Positions 37,473 to 47,048 of a DNA stretch of 64,000 nucleotides are shown one piece after another. The stretch covers positions 3,126,501-3,190,500 of the forward strand of contig NZ_OY761445.1 of the NCBI RefSeq assembly GCF_963664415.1, written 5' to 3'. Each line of letters starts with the position of its first letter. Position 1 is the stretch's first letter. The notes under the pieces are model-generated. The model was not told where the DNA came from. It did no database searches and was given only the letters and a program-made list of their open reading frames with translations. Origin of the DNA: an uncultured Desulfobacter sp. Lineage in GTDB: Bacteria > Desulfobacterota > Desulfobacteria > Desulfobacterales > Desulfobacteraceae. Made by a program: the position numbers and the translations under genes.

Positions 37473-37993
37473 ATGAGATAGACATTTTAACATCCGTTAA
37501 AAAAACCAGTTCATATTGCTCTATAGCAAACACTAAACGCAAAACGGCTCTTTCACCCCAAGAGCAATTAACTTGTTGTCTTTCATTGTAAACGACATGC
37601 GATAATCAATTTTTATGCCAAGACAAAACTTTGCATGGCTTATACAGATCCCAACAACAACCATGGACTTGATCGGCCTATCACCAGGCGCAACAAAAGC
37701 GGCAACAACAATATAAAATCAATATGTTATATATGAATTTAGATGAAATAAAGCACCGACCATTAAAGGAATTTCGACTTTTGCTCGGACTAAAATAAAT
37801 GAAAAGCGCTGCACCTTAGGGACGAAAAAAAAGCGAGCCGCTAAAAACCAGTGCTCGTTTTCGGGCAAAAAGAAGTAAAAATGGACAAAAAAACCAGCTA
37901 AAAAAACAGCTTTTAGTAAGATTATAGACTGTTAAAGCCATCATATATCCGAAATCGGTCACAATGTCCGTTTTCGGGCAAAAAATGAACGGA
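37473..37993. other. Non-coding stretch with a 16-bp direct repeat
   Basis: No gene is seen. CGTTTTCGGGCAAAAA occurs at 37856-37871 and again at 37969-37984, 113 bp apart. The second copy is 10 bp from the stop of the adjacent sigma-54 activator. The repeats could be regulator-binding sites; the region is otherwise AT-rich. Confidence 0.4.
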
Positions 37994-39985
37994 TCAAAAA
38001 AGAGTGGACAGCTTAAATTTCATAATCCGCCGGTCAAGAGACTGCCTGGAAATATTTAATAACTTAGATGCTTTTGATTTATTGCCGTCTGTTTTTTTTA
38101 ATGCACGAACGATTGCCTTTTTTTCCACCAGTGACAGATCAAATATTTCTGGATTTTCAGGCGTCATGCAATCTTCCGATTTAGGGCAAATATTGGAGAA
38201 ATGCGCCAATGACAAACGGTTTCCATCGGAAAGAATCACCGCCCGTTCTACCATATTTTTCAATTCTCTGACATTGCCAGGCCAAGGACAGCGCTGAAGC
38301 ATTTTCATGCATTTTAAAGAGATGTGATCAATCTGTTTACCCATCTTTTCTGCGTATTGTCGGACAAAAAACAACACAATCTCTGGGATATCCTCAGTGC
38401 GTTCCCGCAAGGCAGGGGCATGGATGGGAAAAACATTCAAACGAAAATAGAGATCTTTCCTGAACTTTCCGGCAGTTGCCCGCTGTAAAAGCGCTTGATT
38501 AGTCGCTGCGATGATTCGGACATTCACCCGAAGACACCGGGTAGATCCAAGACGCTCGAACTGTCCCTGTTCGAGTACCCGTAAAAGCTTGCCTTGGGTT
38601 TCCAGCGGCAATTCCCCGATTTCGTCCAGAAAAAGGGTCGCGCCGTCGGCAATTTCAAACCGCCCTGTCATTTTTGTTAATGCACCGGTATAAGCTCCTT
38701 TTTCACGACCGAATAATTCATTTTCGATTAAACCCGGCGGTAGCGACGCACAATTGACCGTCACCAGCGGGCGATCTTTTCGCAGGCTTAATCGATGCAC
38801 TGTACGGGCAAAGAGTTCCTTGCCGGTTCCGGTTTCCCCTTCGATGAGCACGGTCGCATCCGTACCGGCCACCCGCTCCACCCGGGCGAGAACCTGCTTT
38901 AATACGCTGCTATGTCCAACAATTTTTTCATGCGCATGTCTCAGTTCAATTTTCCTGCGAAGATATATATTTTCTTTTTCCAATTTTCTTTTCAGTTTTT
39001 TAATCTCCGCCAAACGGCTCTGCAATTGTTCTTCCATCTCCTTATGGGTGGTGATATCAAGGGAAATTCCCATTAGCCGAACGGTTTTACCGTCTGATCC
39101 GACAACACTTTTTCCACGGGCATCGACCCATCGAACGTGACCATCTCGGCGTATGAGCCGGTGCCTGCAGCAAAATTCTCCACCGGTTTGAACAGACGAT
39201 TGTATCGCCTGGTCAAGTCGTTCATAATCATCCGGATGAATCATTTCAAAAACCCGATCATAATCCAAAGACTCTTTTTCCGAAAACCCGAATATTTCTC
39301 TGAACTCAGGTGTAACCCAGACATTTTTTGAATAAAAATCTATATCCCATAAACCGATCTTGCCGGCACTGGCGGCCATATTCAAGCGCGTTTCACTTTC
39401 ACTGATTTCAAGTTCCCTAGTCTTTCGAACAAGTACATTGGTGAAGATCTCGGCAACGAGATGAAGCTTTTGCACAATCGACTTCGACCAAGACCGCGTT
39501 TTCCATAACGTATCAAAAGTTAATACGCCTATAAGAGGCTCTCCTCCTATGGAAAGCGGAATATTCACCGTTGATTTAGCGCCGTAAAACTGGCGAGACT
39601 TTAGATCTATCGCCGCCTCTTGCGGCAGATCATCATTGGAATATGCCAGAGACTGACAGCTCATCATCTTTTCAAAAATCCATGGAAAATTTTTGAGGGC
39701 ATCCAGTCGATCCGGACGTGGCGGTCCTTCCGGCGGAGCGTACATATGGGTTAATAATAATTCATGCTGCAAGCCATCGGCCCACTGCCAAAGCGTTGAC
39801 ATGTCAATTTTAAGACATTCACAGATGAGGCGTTGGGCATCCTCAATTTCGGCATCTATCTGATCCGTTGGCAAATTGACAAATTTCGATGAAATTTTCA
39901 TCAATAACATCTCAAAATTAGAATTTTTTTCGGATTCGATTTGCCGATCTTCTAACTTGAAAAATTGATTGGTGTACAATTCCAT
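37994..39985 (-). CDS. Sigma-54-dependent activator with GAF and PAS input
   Basis: 663 residues. A GAF-like input domain (about 50-210, WQWADGLQHELLLTHMYAP, GVLTFDTLW) and a PAS/PAC domain (about 215-330, DIDFYSKNVWVTPEFREIFGF) lead through a coiled coil (LKRKLEKENIYLRRKIELRH) to the AAA+ domain. That has Walker A (GETGTGKELFART), an intact GAYTGA loop, Walker B (LFLDEIGEL) and RNVRELKN-type sensor II. A Fis-type HTH (NKSKASKLLNISRQSLDRRI) ends it. All residues needed to activate sigma-54 are present. The input layout resembles FhlA-like regulators; the signal and targets are unknown. Confidence 0.9.
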   Translation of the reverse strand: MELYTNQFFKLEDRQIESEKNSNFEMLLMKISSKFVNLPTDQIDAEIEDAQRLICECLKIDMSTLWQWADGLQHELLLTHMYAPPEGPPRPDRLDALKNFPWIFEKMMSCQSLAYSNDDLPQEAAIDLKSRQFYGAKSTVNIPLSIGGEPLIGVLTFDTLWKTRSWSKSIVQKLHLVAEIFTNVLVRKTRELEISESETRLNMAASAGKIGLWDIDFYSKNVWVTPEFREIFGFSEKESLDYDRVFEMIHPDDYERLDQAIQSSVQTGGEFCCRHRLIRRDGHVRWVDARGKSVVGSDGKTVRLMGISLDITTHKEMEEQLQSRLAEIKKLKRKLEKENIYLRRKIELRHAHEKIVGHSSVLKQVLARVERVAGTDATVLIEGETGTGKELFARTVHRLSLRKDRPLVTVNCASLPPGLIENELFGREKGAYTGALTKMTGRFEIADGATLFLDEIGELPLETQGKLLRVLEQGQFERLGSTRCLRVNVRIIAATNQALLQRATAGKFRKDLYFRLNVFPIHAPALRERTEDIPEIVLFFVRQYAEKMGKQIDHISLKCMKMLQRCPWPGNVRELKNMVERAVILSDGNRLSLAHFSNICPKSEDCMTPENPEIFDLSLVEKKAIVRALKKTDGNKSKASKLLNISRQSLDRRIMKFKLSTLF

Positions 39986-40451
39986 TTTCTTTATCTATTC
40001 CATCCATAGTTTCAAATAACTATTTTAAATACATAGATATATTTACGACCAAATTATAATGAGTGACAGCCGTTTTATATGTTATTCTTTCCAAAACCTC
40101 AACTGGATTATCCTGCGTCTCCAAAATTCCTATTTAGCGAAAACACATTGCATAATATAGTAAAGAAAAAACTCAAGAAGCGCCTAATCCCTCATCATCG
40201 ATGAAAAAGTAGGAGGAGGAGTGAAACATCATAGGATGATGATCAGGGTTTCGGCTATTTGTAAGAAAAGAGTAGATAATAATCAGACAAACAGCGTGAA
40301 TTTTGGTTTCTTACAATGGAAAGGCTGGAATACCGGTATTGAATTGCCAGTACTGAAACCAACTATTAAACATACCAAATCCAAAAGAGCGAAGAATCGG
40401 TGATTCACTAAAAAATTTTGAAAAAAAATAACATAGGGCTTTATGGACAAT
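39986..40451. other. Intergenic region, one doubtful small frame
   Basis: AT-rich. A 60-residue basic frame at 40221-40403 starts with GTG behind a strong AGGAGGAG ribosome-like site, but it resembles no family and its composition is unremarkable. The rest holds no visible gene. Confidence 0.3.
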
Positions 40452-41117
40452 CTACTCCACAATACCAATCTGACCTGTTTTTTCAAAATGTACGGCGCAG
40501 CGCACCAGTTCGCTTGCATGTTTGATATTAAGCTTTTTTTTGATACGCTCCCTGTAGGTCCCAATGGTTTTGATACTTAAAAACAGACGCTCGGCAATTT
40601 CCCGGGTTGAAAACCCCCGGCCGATCAGCTTGAAAACCTGGAGTTCCCGGTCGGTTAAACGGTCAAAGGGACTTTTTTCCTGTGCCTCGGGTGGATTGGC
40701 CATGGAAAAAAGAATATGTTCTTTAACTTTTTCATTGAGGTAGATTTTGCCGTCAAGCAGAAGATGGACAGCCTTGACAACAGACTCCACGGCTTCTTGT
40801 TTCATGATATAGCCATGGGCACCGGCAGACAAGGCCCGGGATGCATAAAGGTATTCATCATGCATGGAAAGCACCAGCACAGGGATATTGCTATGATGCT
40901 GTTTCACATATTTGACCAAATCAAGACCGTCAGACTGCTTTAAGGAGAGATCTGCAATGATCAGGTCCGGATTTATTTGATTTATTTCATCAATGGCCTG
41001 CTTAACATCTCTGGCACTGCCGTATGCGGCTAAGTCGGGCTCCTGATTAATCAATTCCGCCAGGCCCAGCCTGAAAATGGGGTGATCTTCCACCAGCAAA
41101 ATCTTCTTTTTGGACAT
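40452..41117 (-). CDS. NarL/LuxR-family response regulator
   Basis: 221 residues. The receiver domain has the acidic pocket in LVEDHPIF, phospho-acceptor Asp in LIIADLSLKQSDGL, Thr/Ser in VLVLSMHDE and Lys in GYIMKQE. The output is a LuxR-type helix-turn-helix (LTDRELQVFKLIGRGFSTREIAERLFLSIKTI split around residues 150-180). It would bind DNA on phosphorylation. No partner histidine kinase is next to it. It lies downstream of the aldehyde dehydrogenase on the same strand, separated by a hairpin. Confidence 0.9.
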   Translation of the reverse strand: MSKKKILLVEDHPIFRLGLAELINQEPDLAAYGSARDVKQAIDEINQINPDLIIADLSLKQSDGLDLVKYVKQHHSNIPVLVLSMHDEYLYASRALSAGAHGYIMKQEAVESVVKAVHLLLDGKIYLNEKVKEHILFSMANPPEAQEKSPFDRLTDRELQVFKLIGRGFSTREIAERLFLSIKTIGTYRERIKKKLNIKHASELVRCAVHFEKTGQIGIVE

Positions 41118-41204
41118 ATGCCATCCATATTGTCTGTGATATTGTTCATTTTTCTATATCACCAACCAGACCTGAATGCCAGATTTTTCAAATATTAGAA
41201 GACG

Positions 41205-41237
41205 TGCGGTCCGGCCAAAGGAATTTTCCGGACCGCA
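41205..41237. terminator. Hairpin between aldehyde dehydrogenase and response regulator
   Basis: A perfect 10-bp stem (TGCGGTCCGG and its complement) with a 13-nt loop, 117 nt beyond the aldehyde-dehydrogenase stop. No T-run follows directly on either strand, so termination is only likely. It separates the two genes' transcripts. Confidence 0.4.
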
Positions 41238-41353
41238 GGCCTACTTGTCGAACTTTTTGAAGGCCAACCAGAGTGCCGGCCAATCCCTGCTCGGCTGTTT
41301 CGATCTCCGGAAAAACGAAAAAGCAGGGACGGCTGCGGCAAGGAACAAAAAAA

Positions 41354-42829
41354 TTAATAGAGCCCAAAGGGGCTTTCATCCATACTGATAAAAATATTTT
41401 TGCTCTGGCTATAATGGGCCAGCATCATTTTGTGGGTCTCACGACCGATGCCTGATTTTTTGTAACCACCAAAAGGCGCATGGGCCGGCAACTGGTTGTA
41501 AGTATTAATCCACATACGGCCGGTTCTGACAGCGCGTGCCACCCGCAATGCACGGTTGATATCCTTTGTCCATACCGCACCGCCCAGACCGTAGATATTA
41601 TCATTAGCCATGTCAATGACTTCCTGTTCGTCCTTGAATTTGATCACAACGGCCACCGGACCGAAAATCTCATCCTGGGCAATATTCATACTATTATCCA
41701 CATCAGCCAGGATGGTGGGTTTTAGAAAACATCCTTTGGCAAGCTCTCCGTCAATCAGCTTTTCGCCGCCGGTGACCACAGTTGCGCCCTCTTTTTTACC
41801 GGCTGCCACACACGCCAGAATCTCTTCGACCTGTCTCGGGTTAACCTGGGCACCCATCATGGTATTCTCTTCCCAAGGCAGTCCCACCTTAACGGATTCA
41901 AACCGCTCCTTGAGCTCAGCCAGGAACTGATCATAAATGTCCTCGTGGACAAAGACCCTGGACCCGGCACAGCAGACCTGGCCCTGATTAAAAAGGATGC
42001 CCAGGAGCACCCCTTCCACAGCCTTATCCCAGGGGCAGTCCGGAAAATAAATGTTTGCGGATTTTCCGCCAAGCTCCAGGGTAGCCGGAATCAGTTTTTT
42101 AGCTGCGGCATCTGCAATCTGGTATCCCACATCAGTGGACCCGGTAAAGGCCAGTTTTGCAAACCCCTCATGGTTAAGTACAGCATTTCCAGTGGACGAA
42201 CCACCACCGGTGACCACGTTCACAACGCCCGGCGGCAGGACCTCATCCAGGATTTTTGCAAATTCCAGCAGGCTTAAACTGGTGTCGGAAGACGGCTTCA
42301 TGACCACGGTGTTGCCTGCGGCAAGCGCCGGTGCGATTTTCCATGCCCCCATGAGAAAGGGAAAGTTCCAAGGAATAATCTGACCGACAACACCGATGGG
42401 TTCATTGAGTACGATACTCATAGTCTTATCGTCAATCATGGTGCAGGTTCCCTCTTCGGTGCGAACCACACCGGCAAAATAACGGAAATGATCCGAGGCC
42501 AGGGGCACATCAATGTTTCGGGTCTCCCGGATGGGCTTGCCGTTATCAAGAGTTTCCACCATGGCCAGGTGCTCGGCCTTTTCATCAATGAGATCCGCAA
42601 TTTTCAATAAAAGCCCCGCCCGTTCCTGGGGAGAAATCAGGCTCCAGGTTTTAAAGGCTTTCTGAGCTGCCTTAACAGCCAAATCAACATCTTCGGCACC
42701 CGCATTGGCGCAGGTGGCAAGCACCTCTCCGTTGGCAGGACAGGTGACGGTAAAGGTCTTTCCTTCTTTGGCATCGACCCACTCGCCGTCAATATACAGA
42801 TTGTAACTTTGATCTACAGGATTTTCCAT
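41354..42829 (-). CDS. NAD(P)-dependent aldehyde dehydrogenase
   Basis: About 491 residues from the ATG at 42829, which follows AAGGAAG; an upstream in-frame start at 42889 was rejected because it lacks a ribosome site. Catalytic motifs are complete: IIPWNFPFLMGAWK, FTGSTDVG (cofactor), the general-base Glu in LELGGKSANI, the nucleophile Cys in GQVCCAGSR, and EIFGPV. It oxidises an aldehyde to a carboxylate, probably acetaldehyde given an AcoR-type activator next door (inference). A sigma-54 promoter lies about 90 bp upstream. Confidence 0.93.
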   Translation of the reverse strand: MENPVDQSYNLYIDGEWVDAKEGKTFTVTCPANGEVLATCANAGAEDVDLAVKAAQKAFKTWSLISPQERAGLLLKIADLIDEKAEHLAMVETLDNGKPIRETRNIDVPLASDHFRYFAGVVRTEEGTCTMIDDKTMSIVLNEPIGVVGQIIPWNFPFLMGAWKIAPALAAGNTVVMKPSSDTSLSLLEFAKILDEVLPPGVVNVVTGGGSSTGNAVLNHEGFAKLAFTGSTDVGYQIADAAAKKLIPATLELGGKSANIYFPDCPWDKAVEGVLLGILFNQGQVCCAGSRVFVHEDIYDQFLAELKERFESVKVGLPWEENTMMGAQVNPRQVEEILACVAAGKKEGATVVTGGEKLIDGELAKGCFLKPTILADVDNSMNIAQDEIFGPVAVVIKFKDEQEVIDMANDNIYGLGGAVWTKDINRALRVARAVRTGRMWINTYNQLPAHAPFGGYKKSGIGRETHKMMLAHYSQSKNIFISMDESPFGLY

Positions 42830-42918
42830 GGTACTTCCTTTTGCTTTAAAATAGTATTTGAATGAATGCCGTCTTTTCCCGGACCCCATGTCCGTCAGAC
42901 GAATGCGACTCCAGTAAT

Positions 42919-42934
42919 GGCAAATATAATGCCA
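42919..42934 (-). promoter_or_regulatory. Sigma-54 promoter of the aldehyde dehydrogenase
   Basis: The minus strand reads TGGCATTATATTTGCC, with -24 GG and -12 GC exactly 10 bp apart. It faces the aldehyde dehydrogenase, about 90 bp before its ATG. The AcoR-type activator gene is just upstream. Confidence 0.85.
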
Positions 42935-43100
42935 TCAAGACAAAAGAAACGGCACCAGGGTTAACCATGGCGTGAAACGGCCCTGCAGAACAAAAAAAAT
43001 GATTCCGTTAAATCAACGTGATATCGAAAAACAAAGAAAAGTGTTCCGTTTTTCATGACAGAATATGAACAGGTGTTCTATTTTACGTGCCACCTGTCAC

Positions 43101-43160
43101 TAACAGCCATGGGTCGACCGGATCTATCAGCGTCCAGGTCCGGCCCACAACAAAAGATAA
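43101..43160 (-). repeat. Intergenic hairpin repeat, copy C (inverted)
   Basis: On the minus strand it reads CTTTTGTTGTGGGCCGGACC, then a GATAGATCCGG segment and CGACCCATGGCTGTTA, matching copies D and E with scattered changes. It is the only copy in the reverse orientation. The terminal hairpin (CGACC-CAT-GGCTG) has one mismatch. Confidence 0.65.
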
Positions 43161-43241
43161 AAGGAAATCAAGAAGTTATTGATGCTTTTATAAAAACAAT
43201 AGATATATTGAAATACACCATCAACGAAATCGGTACAGGCT

Positions 43242-45221
43242 CTATTTAAAGGATTGCCCCCGGCATATGCCAAAAAACTTAAGTTTCCGGTATACGGTGT
43301 TTCTGGAAACTTTCATCTCCCTGGCCACCCGGCTGACATTTCCCCCATGCTGTTTTAAAAGTACCACGATGTGATCCTTTTCCAACATAAGGTGATCCAT
43401 ATTCCTGGTACCCGGCCTTACGGATTCGACCGGAGCACTGGCGGGGCGTCGTTCAACGATATCCCAGGGCAGATGCTCAGGTTCCAGCCAACCGCTCCGG
43501 CCGGCATTGATCATCTTCTCTGCCACGTTTTCAAGCTCCCTGACATTTCCCGGCCAGTCATAGGCCGCAAGATGATCAAAAACAGCCGGCAGTATCTTTG
43601 GTACGGAAATACACTGCCTTGCGCAGATTTTATTGACCAGGTTGGTAAATAAAGGAGAAATATCGCCGGGCCGCAGCCTCAGAGACGGCACCCGGATACG
43701 AATCACATTGATGCGATAGTAGAGATCCGTCCTGAAATTACCTTTTTCCACTTCCTGCTTAAGATTTTTGTGGGTGGCACAAACCACTCTAACATCAACG
43801 GGGATGCTGTGATTAGCACCCACCCGGGTAATCTTTTTTTCCTGGAGAACCCGTAAAAGAATCGCCTGCTGATCCAGGGGCATATCGCCGATTTCATCCA
43901 GGAAAAGGGTTCCGCCGGCCGCCATTTCAAACTTTCCGGGCCGCCCGCCTTTCCTGGCGCCGGTAAAGGCACCGTCTGCATACCCGAACAGTTCACTTGA
44001 AATCAATTCCCTGGGCAGGGCTGCACAGTTCAAGGCGATAAAGGGACCTGTCCGTCTTGGACTGTGGTTATGAATTGCCTGGGCAAACAACTCCTTTCCC
44101 GTGCCGCTCTCCCCAAGAATTAAAATATTGGACGTGCCCGAGGCTGCATATCGGGCCTCATCAATGGTCGCTTTAAGCACCGGGCTGCGACCTATAATGT
44201 CCGAAAAACGAAAACTTGCCTGGGCGCTGCTGAACCGGTTGATCAGCTTCTTAACTTTAGTGATGGGATTGAAAAAGATGACGGCACCATTGGGCGCCCG
44301 TTTATTGTCCCACAGGGGTCTGGTCGTAACCAGGCAATGGACGGCATCCACCATAAATTCCTTGTCCGTAATACTTTTCCCCTGTTCCACCGCGTCAAGA
44401 AATAGGGACCGATGTTTGAAAATACCTTTCAAAGAGTCCCCCTTAATTTTATTACCAAGGATGGCTTCAGCAGCAGGATTGATCTGGCTGATACGCCCAT
44501 TTCTATCCGTAATCACGGCACCATCCGACATGGTCTGAAAAATGCCGTTGAGCCTCTGATTCAATAGGGTCAGCTCCCGGGTGTTTTCCCGTATCCTCAG
44601 CTGGCTTTCAATGGCCTCAACCGCGGCCACAATCATGCCCAGGGTATGAAGATGAACGGCATGGGAAGGTCCTGACATCTGAAGCGCGCCGATGATCCTG
44701 TGGTCAGGATCAAAAATAGGGGCGGCTGAGCAGGTCCAGGTATGAAGCTTAACACAATAATGCTCCTTACCTGACACCTGAATGGGTTTTTTGATTCTAA
44801 GAGAAGTGCCGATGCCGTTAGTTCCCATGGCCTCTTCTTTCCACCCCGTCCCCTTCACCAGGTTTACCTTTGAAGCGTTATCCGCGACGTCTCCGTCACC
44901 GATACTTTCCAGAATCAAACCGCATTCATCCGAAAGAAGAACAACCAGACCGGACCCGGCCACAAACTCGTATAACTTGTTCATGAAAGGCTTTGCGGTT
45001 TTGATCAAAGTGTAGTGATTTTTACGGGGCCGTTCGAATTGTTCGGGAGTGAGTGTCTTGCAAAAAGGCCCGTCTGTGCAATCTACGCCGGCTTTACAGC
45101 AGCGCTGCCAGGAAGCAAGGATCTCCGGGCGAACTTTACCTTTGCGTACACCGCCACAAGTAACAAACTCCTGCCAAGCCAAATCAAGTGCGTTGTACCG
45201 GATCTGTTTTGAAAGCATCAA
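43242..45221 (-). CDS. AcoR-type sigma-54-dependent activator
   Basis: 659 residues. An AcoR-like N-terminus with GAF (VRPEILASWQRC, GTGWKEEAMGTNGIGTSL, CSAAPIFDPDHRIIGALQMSG) is followed by a PAS domain (about 230-290, TDRNGRISQINPAAEAILG). The AAA+ domain has Walker A (GESGTGKELFAQAIH), an intact GAFTGA loop, and Walker B (LFLDEIGDM). The HTH is GNVSRVAREMKVSRNTVYRKL. AcoR proteins activate acetoin or alcohol/aldehyde oxidation genes, and the sigma-54 promoter of the adjacent aldehyde dehydrogenase is the obvious target. Confidence 0.92.
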   Translation of the reverse strand: MMLSKQIRYNALDLAWQEFVTCGGVRKGKVRPEILASWQRCCKAGVDCTDGPFCKTLTPEQFERPRKNHYTLIKTAKPFMNKLYEFVAGSGLVVLLSDECGLILESIGDGDVADNASKVNLVKGTGWKEEAMGTNGIGTSLRIKKPIQVSGKEHYCVKLHTWTCSAAPIFDPDHRIIGALQMSGPSHAVHLHTLGMIVAAVEAIESQLRIRENTRELTLLNQRLNGIFQTMSDGAVITDRNGRISQINPAAEAILGNKIKGDSLKGIFKHRSLFLDAVEQGKSITDKEFMVDAVHCLVTTRPLWDNKRAPNGAVIFFNPITKVKKLINRFSSAQASFRFSDIIGRSPVLKATIDEARYAASGTSNILILGESGTGKELFAQAIHNHSPRRTGPFIALNCAALPRELISSELFGYADGAFTGARKGGRPGKFEMAAGGTLFLDEIGDMPLDQQAILLRVLQEKKITRVGANHSIPVDVRVVCATHKNLKQEVEKGNFRTDLYYRINVIRIRVPSLRLRPGDISPLFTNLVNKICARQCISVPKILPAVFDHLAAYDWPGNVRELENVAEKMINAGRSGWLEPEHLPWDIVERRPASAPVESVRPGTRNMDHLMLEKDHIVVLLKQHGGNVSRVAREMKVSRNTVYRKLKFFGICRGQSFK

Positions 45222-45310
45222 TTCCCATCCTCTCCCAGAGACAGCCTCTTTCAGGTCTTGCCAAAACGGTTCGATTCAAAATTAGATGTAAGACAAAACA
45301 ATGCGCAATG

Positions 45311-45907
45311 TCAATACCGGCAGAAAGAATCCGAATCCCTTAAAGCAGCCGGTTTTCCAAGAATCTCCGACCACATAACGGCCTTTCGAAGTCCCCGGGC
45401 CTGAGCCGGTAGTCGTCTTTGACCGGACCTATGGCAACGTCTCTGCACGGCACCCTGCCCAAAGGATTTTGACCTTCTTGTTTCCTGCCTGTTGGCGGCT
45501 TTGCTGTGGGGTCCTTTTCTTGTTGAAACAAAAATCGGCTCTTCTTTGGCAGGTTCAATGGGCTCAAGGACTTGGGCATCTGCGTTATCGGGATAAAAAT
45601 CCACATCTTCCCGGTCGTCCATTTCATCCCAGTAGGCCTGATCGTGATCATCTTCCACGGGCCGGTCAAAGGGGCTCTCATGATCCCCCGGAGCGTGCAT
45701 ACGTTGCCCGGATGTTTCTGTTTTCCGGTTCTGCTCGGCCTGCTTGGCCGCCTCTTCAAGCGCGTCTCTAATTTTGCCCAGAATGTCAAACCCGCTCGGC
45801 TTTGATTTGCCTGTTTTTTGCACCTTTACTTTTTTTCTTCGTTTAAAAAGGGGTGCAAAAATAAAAACAAAAAATAAGATCAACGTTATAAAATCACTAA
45901 AATCCAT
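45311..45907 (-). CDS. Small membrane-anchored protein downstream of floA
   Basis: 198 residues with one N-terminal membrane helix (FITLILFFVFIFAPLF) followed by a basic stop-transfer stretch (KRRKKVKVQK). A long charged, low-complexity linker follows, ending in RKAVMWSEILGKPAALRD, a motif I recall near the C-terminus of short anchored proteins in sulfate reducers. The hydrophilic part should be cytoplasmic. It is the last gene of the nfeD-floA strand run, separated from floA by hairpin repeat D. No function is assigned. Confidence 0.6.
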   Translation of the reverse strand: MDFSDFITLILFFVFIFAPLFKRRKKVKVQKTGKSKPSGFDILGKIRDALEEAAKQAEQNRKTETSGQRMHAPGDHESPFDRPVEDDHDQAYWDEMDDREDVDFYPDNADAQVLEPIEPAKEEPIFVSTRKGPHSKAANRQETRRSKSFGQGAVQRRCHRSGQRRLPAQARGLRKAVMWSEILGKPAALRDSDSFCRY

Positions 45908-45939
45908 ATATTATCCTGATCTTGTTTTCGATGTTTTTT

Positions 45940-46034
45940 ATAAAAAAATCTGTGTAACTTACACAGACCTTTCAACCTTTGTTGTGGGCCGAACCCTGGG
46001 TGTAGATAGACCAAGGACGGCCCATGGCCGTTAT
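45940..46034 (+). repeat. Intergenic hairpin repeat, copy D
   Basis: Stem I at 45950-45966 is perfect (CTGTGTAA-C-TTACACAG). Stem II at 46017-46031 is perfect (ACGGCC-CAT-GGCCGT). Between them lies TTGTTGTGGGCCGAACCCTG then GGTGTAGATAGACCAAGG. The element's final TTA is the stop codon of floA read on the minus strand. Confidence 0.8.
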
Positions 46035-47029
46035 TTCAAAGAATCATCCGGCTGATCACACTGATCAGGGGCCGCAATGGTATCCCTCATCCGGGTGTCG
46101 GCGCTGATATTCTGCATTTTATAATAGTCCATAATCCCAAGATTGCCGCTTCTAAACGCCTCGGCCATGGCCAAGGGCACCTGGGCTTCAGCCTCCACCA
46201 CCTTAGCCCGCATTTCCTGGACCCGGGCTTTCATCTCCTGTTCCTGAGCATAGGCCATCGCCCGTTTTTCCTCTGCCTTGGCCTGGGCAATCTTCTTATC
46301 TGCCTCGGCCCGGTCAGTTTCCAGTTCAGCACCAATGTTTTTACCCACATCCACATCCGCGATATCAATGGAAAGGATTTCGTAAGCCGTGCCTGCATCC
46401 AGCCCCTTGCTTAAAACTGTTTTGGATATGGTGTCCGGATTTTCCAAAACCTGTTTATGCGTAACGGCTGAACCAATCGTTGTAACAATGCCCTCGCCCA
46501 CACGGGCCAGAATGGTCTCTTCACCGGCCCCGCCCACCAGGCGGTCAATATTGGCCCGCACCGTGACCCTGGAAATGGCTTTAAGCTGGATACCGTCCTT
46601 GGCCATGGCCGCCACAATGGGGGTTTCAATGACTTTGGGGTTAACCGACATCTGAACGGCTTCCAAGACATCCCGGCCGGCAAGATCAATGGCAGCGGCC
46701 CGGTTAAATGGAAGATCAATATTGGCTTTATCCGCGGCAATCAGCGCCTGGATCACCCGGGAGACATTTCCGCCGGCAAGGTAATGGGATTCAAGACTGT
46801 CCGTGGCAATCTCAATTCCGGCTTTAACGGCCATAATCTTGGATTCCACGATCAATTTAGGCGGCACTTTCCTGAACCGCATAAAAATAATGTTGAAAAG
46901 GCCTACCCGGGCGCCAGACACCAATGCCTGAACCCACAGCCCGATGTAAGAGAAAGCAAAGTAAACAATCACCAGGCCGAGGATGCCTGCAACGATAAAA
47001 AGAATGGACATGATTTGCATGTTAATCAC
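46031..47029 (-). CDS. floA: Flotillin-like protein FloA
   Basis: 332 residues. An N-terminal membrane hairpin/anchor (MSILFIVAGILGLVIVYFAF) is followed by the FloA-specific soluble part (ESKIMAVKAGIEIATDSLESH, GRDVLEAVQMSVNPKVIETP, DAGTAYEILSIDIADVDVGKNIGA). A coiled coil rich in Ala/Glu follows (AQAKAEEKRAMAYAQEQEMKAR), ending AFRSGNLGIMDYYKMQN. Flotillins scaffold functional membrane microdomains. NfeD proteins are their usual operon partners, exactly as found here immediately upstream. Confidence 0.93.
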   Translation of the reverse strand: MINMQIMSILFIVAGILGLVIVYFAFSYIGLWVQALVSGARVGLFNIIFMRFRKVPPKLIVESKIMAVKAGIEIATDSLESHYLAGGNVSRVIQALIAADKANIDLPFNRAAAIDLAGRDVLEAVQMSVNPKVIETPIVAAMAKDGIQLKAISRVTVRANIDRLVGGAGEETILARVGEGIVTTIGSAVTHKQVLENPDTISKTVLSKGLDAGTAYEILSIDIADVDVGKNIGAELETDRAEADKKIAQAKAEEKRAMAYAQEQEMKARVQEMRAKVVEAEAQVPLAMAEAFRSGNLGIMDYYKMQNISADTRMRDTIAAPDQCDQPDDSLK

Positions 47030-47048
47030 CTTTTTTTAAATTATTTTA

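Noticed and set aside
40221..40403. 60-residue frame with a strong ribosome-like site
   Set aside because: No family, GTG start and unremarkable composition; kept only as a remark in the intergenic entry.
43055..43249. 64-residue plus-strand frame
   Set aside because: It runs through the inverted copy C of the hairpin repeat and lacks a ribosome site.
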